Assembly: GCA_013695265.1 (NCBI GenBank)
Contig: JACDAU010000299.1
Location: 1 to 15,144 of the forward strand
Direction of reading: 5' to 3'
DNA: 15,144 bases
DNA from: Chloroflexia bacterium
Lineage (GTDB): Bacteria > Chloroflexota > Chloroflexia > Thermobaculales > Thermobaculaceae
Below are positions 13,008 through 15,144 of this stretch, piece after piece. The notes under the pieces were generated by a model. It was not told the DNA's origin, did no database searches, and saw only the letters and a program-made list of their open reading frames with translations. The translations under genes were made by a program, and so were the position numbers. Each line of letters starts with the position of its first letter. The stretch's first letter is position 1.

Positions 13008-13418
13008 TCAGTCCTGGTCGAACGTGCCGCCAAGCTGCCTATGGAGGACGTCGGTGCCTCCACCGCCGTTGAACGTGCCGTAGAACTGATAGAAGACCAC
13101 GTCGTCGCCGGCGCCGCCGCGGAAGGCGTCGCCCGCGTCAAGGTTGACGATGAAGTCGTTGCCGCCGAAGCCGCAGAACACGTCGGGTCCAGCGGTGGCG
13201 CGCCAGTTGAAGGTGGCGGCCCCCTCGGTGCCGGCGACGAAGTTGGTGTTGCCGGGGTTGGAGTCGCCTCCGATCACCCCCGCCCGGGCCGCCTCGCTAA
13301 TGCAGCGCGCCCACGCGCTATCGCCGTCCGCGGCCATTGTAGGGGCTGCCGCCCCGAGGATGAGCGCCAGGGCCAGGGCCAGAGTCGTGGAAATCGCGGT
13401 GAGTTGTGTGAAGTTCAA
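13008..13418 (-). CDS. Small secreted RTX-like (Ca2+-binding repeat) protein
   Basis: A 136-residue exported protein. Residues 1-31 form a signal peptide (NFTQLTAIST, then LALALALILG, and an A-x-A-like site near TMAADG). The mature part has short imperfect nonapeptide repeats of the RTX type: FGGNDFIVN, GGAGDDVVF and GGGGTDVLH (about residues 85-125), which bind calcium in larger relatives; only three are present. Two cysteines (ARCIS and VFCGF) may form a disulfide. TTG 13418 is chosen because GGAGG lies 5 nt upstream; the ATG inside that spacer hits a stop after two codons. It diverges from the MBL-Rieske gene. There is no sign of a type I secretion partner, so its export would be by Sec. 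Confidence 0.75.
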   Translation of the reverse strand: MNFTQLTAISTTLALALALILGAAAPTMAADGDSAWARCISEAARAGVIGGDSNPGNTNFVAGTEGAATFNWRATAGPDVFCGFGGNDFIVNLDAGDAFRGGAGDDVVFYQFYGTFNGGGGTDVLHRQLGGTFDQD

Positions 13419-13437
13419 CGCATCCTCCCTATATCTT

Positions 13438-13473
13438 GCCGACCGTATACGGACACTGTATATACTCATCGGC
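13438..13473. promoter_or_regulatory. Palindrome cluster in front of the RTX-like gene
   Basis: The 10-bp perfect palindrome CCGTATACGG (13443-13452) and GTATATAC (13458-13465) lie within outer arms GCCGA (13438-13442) and TCGGC (13469-13473). The position, 20-55 bp upstream of the TTG start and overlapping any promoter there, is that of an operator. The AT-rich palindromes also contain -10-like sequences on both strands. Confidence 0.35.
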
Positions 13474-13493
13474 AGCACCGCCACCCATTAGGC

Positions 13494-13521
13494 TTGCGAC
13501 CCGTGACAGGGATGCTAGACT
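13494..13521 (+). promoter_or_regulatory. Promoter of the MBL-Rieske gene
   Basis: TTGCGA (13494-13499), a 16-bp spacer and an extended -10 (TGC plus TAGACT, 13513-13521). This is the best-formed promoter on the plus strand in the window. The expected start near 13528 leaves a leader of about 85 nt. Confidence 0.6.
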
Positions 13522-13613
13522 AGAGAGACGGTGGTCCGGGCCACCGGTACCCGAACAGTCGGTGCGGGATGACACACAACGGAGCATGGTGAGGCACGCA
13601 GGAGGGCGTCTGG

Positions 13614-15144
13614 TTGGAAGTTATGTTCGTTGGTCACGCAGGTCTGTTTGTCGAGACCCGTCACGGGAGCGTCCTGTGTGATCCGTGGTTTAACCCGGCC
13701 TACTTTGCGTCGTGGTTTCCGTTTCCCAGCAACGAGGGCATCGCTCCCGAGGCAATCGGCGCTCCCGATTACCTGTACCTCTCGCACCTGCACCACGATC
13801 ACTATGATCCGGCGTTCCTGCGCGAACACGTGTCCAAGGATGCGACGGTGTTGCTCCCTGACTTTCCGTTGGACACAATGGAGTGCGAACTGCGCGGCCT
13901 GGGGTTCACGAACTTCCTTCGGACGAAGAACGCCGAACCGGTCGAGACAAACGGGCTGACGTTCACGATCATGGCGATGGTCGCGCCCACGGACGGTCCG
14001 CTCGGCGACTCGAGCCTCATCATCGATGACGGCGAGACGCGCGTCTACGATCAGAACGATGCGCGGCCCATCGAACTGGACACGCTGGTGTCGCTTGGTC
14101 CCTTCGACGCGCACTTCTTACAGTTCTCCGGCGCGATTTGGTACCCGATGGTGTACCGCTTCCCCGACCGGGCGAAACGGGCGCTGGGCCGGAAGAAGCG
14201 AGAGAACGGGATGGCCCGCGCGCTTCGGTACGTCGAGAGTGTCGGAGCAAGCGTCGTGATTCCATCCGCCGGGCCACCGTGCTTCCTCGACGATGGGCTG
14301 TTCGCATTCAATGATCTCGACCGCGATTCTGCGAACGTGTTCCCGGATCAGTCCGTTTTCATCGAGTACATGCGCGCGAACGGGCACGACAACGCGCGGC
14401 TTATGATTCCGGGCAGCGTTGCGGAGATCGAGAAGGACTCGTGCCGTATCGCGCACCCTGTTTCAGATGACCAGGTTCACGCGATTTTTACTGAGAAGCG
14501 TGAGTACCTCGAAGCGTACAAGGCGCGTAAGCAGCCGCTGATTGACGCGATACGGGCGACGTGGCCAGTCGGGCAGGTGGACATCGTGGACTCGCTCCGA
14601 GAGTGGTTTGAGCCGTTGATTCAGCAGGCGGACATGACGTGCGAAGGCATCGGGCAGCGGGTGCTGCTCGATTGTGGGACGCAGGCAGTGGTGCTCGATT
14701 TCCAGCAGCGTGCGGTGTATGCCTGGGACGGAGAACAGTGCGACTACCGTTTCTATATGCAGCCGGGGATCGTGGAGTCGTGCATTGAGCGTCACGTAGA
14801 GGACTGGATCAACGACCTGTTCCTGTCGTGCCGGTTCGAGGCGGAGCGCAAAGGCTCCTTCAACGAGTACGTGTACAACTTCTTCAAGTGCCTCTCGCCG
14901 GAGCGGGTGCAGTATGCGGAGGGCTACTACGCGGAACTCGCGCCGGACCAGCAGCTCTTCGAGTGTGACGGCTATCGCGTACAAAAGCGCTGCCCACACC
15001 TCAAGGCGGACCTTACACGCTTTGCCCAGGTAGAGGACGGCGTGCTGACGTGTACCCTCCACGGCTGGCAGTTCGATCTGGAGAGCGGCCGGTGTCTCAC
15101 GTCCGACGACGCGCATCTCTACACCGAGCGCATTGAGGAGCGGG
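13614..15144 (+). CDS. MBL-fold (UlaG-like) hydrolase fused to a Rieske [2Fe-2S] domain, 3' end cut
   Basis: Translated by hand: 510 residues visible. The N-terminal part (about 1-280) is a metallo-beta-lactamase fold: VGHAGLFVET, CDPWF, and the metal motif HLHHDH (58-63), with DQNDARP (146-152) as a further likely metal or active-site block. A middle region (about 285-445, ending DWINDLFLSCRFEAERKGSF and NEYVYNFFKCL) has no fold I can name with confidence. The C-terminal part has a Rieske motif: CPH (C460, H462) and CTLHGW (C480, H483), the two Cys and two His that hold a [2Fe-2S] cluster. This resembles CMP-N-acetylneuraminate hydroxylase-like enzymes but with the domain order reversed. TTG 13614 is chosen because GGAGGG ends 7 nt upstream; ATG 13623 is the alternative. 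The gene runs off the window. Confidence 0.88.
   Translation, partial: MEVMFVGHAGLFVETRHGSVLCDPWFNPAYFASWFPFPSNEGIAPEAIGAPDYLYLSHLHHDHYDPAFLREHVSKDATVLLPDFPLDTMECELRGLGFTNFLRTKNAEPVETNGLTFTIMAMVAPTDGPLGDSSLIIDDGETRVYDQNDARPIELDTLVSLGPFDAHFLQFSGAIWYPMVYRFPDRAKRALGRKKRENGMARALRYVESVGASVVIPSAGPPCFLDDGLFAFNDLDRDSANVFPDQSVFIEYMRANGHDNARLMIPGSVAEIEKDSCRIAHPVSDDQVHAIFTEKREYLEAYKARKQPLIDAIRATWPVGQVDIVDSLREWFEPLIQQADMTCEGIGQRVLLDCGTQAVVLDFQQRAVYAWDGEQCDYRFYMQPGIVESCIERHVEDWINDLFLSCRFEAERKGSFNEYVYNFFKCLSPERVQYAEGYYAELAPDQQLFECDGYRVQKRCPHLKADLTRFAQVEDGVLTCTLHGWQFDLESGRCLTSDDAHLYTERIEER

Noticed and set aside
13041..13523. A 160-codon plus-strand frame rich in Val, Ala and Glu
   Set aside because: It is antisense to the RTX-like gene, which has a signal peptide and a good ribosome binding site.
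14463..15116. A 217-codon minus-strand frame
   Set aside because: It is antisense to the MBL-Rieske gene, whose Cys and His ligands and uninterrupted frame identify the coding strand.

Overview
The window is GC-rich and gene-dense, with few ATG starts (many genes begin with TTG or GTG) and no ribosomal RNA, tRNA or CRISPR array that I could see. The gene set (an rplI-dnaB-dnaC-like cluster with a zinc-finger DnaI-type loader, a CdaA/YbbR c-di-AMP pair, a DUF2851 protein, and a decayed helix-turn-helix gene ending in a PWWKR motif) and the short dispersed palindromic repeats suggest a chromosome from Chloroflexota or a related deep-branching Terrabacteria lineage. That placement is an inference from gene style, not a proven assignment.

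Layout. Positions 1-938 (minus) hold most of an undecaprenyl-diphosphatase gene (uppP), cut by the window edge. Positions 1274-1836 (plus) hold a tiny ORF with an ideal Shine-Dalgarno site, coupled by a 4-nt overlap to a DUF1232/YkvA membrane protein gene. A 710-bp convergent gap (1837-2546) follows, with one copy of a 116-bp inverted-repeat element and a related hairpin. Positions 2547-4274 (minus) are cdaA then cdaR, for c-di-AMP synthesis and its regulation. Positions 4613-7185 (minus) are rplI, dnaB and a dnaC/dnaI-type loader in a tight operon, and a palindromic repeat lies between it and cdaA. Positions 7287-8975 (minus) are a two-CBS-domain protein followed by a DUF2851 protein. Divergent from these, 9146-10620 (plus) hold a diacylglycerol-kinase-family lipid kinase coupled to rdgB (dITP/XTP pyrophosphatase), then a small cysteine-containing protein (10731-10988) with a strongly structured leader.

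From about 11000 onward the window looks accessory. It has a second copy of the 116-bp element, a ribbon-helix-helix-like regulator gene (minus) divergent from a mazE-mazF type toxin-antitoxin pair (plus) with many GTAC motifs between them, a frame-damaged helix-turn-helix gene, a small secreted RTX-like protein, and a large protein joining a metallo-beta-lactamase fold to a C-terminal Rieske [2Fe-2S] domain that runs off the right edge.

How the genes fit together. The left two thirds are housekeeping: cell-wall lipid recycling, c-di-AMP signalling, replication initiation and elongation, nucleotide sanitation and lipid phosphorylation. The right third is regulatory or mobile in character. The points most worth following are the MBL-Rieske fusion, the repeat element found twice between convergent genes, the GTAC-rich divergent control region, and the small ORF coupled to the YkvA gene.
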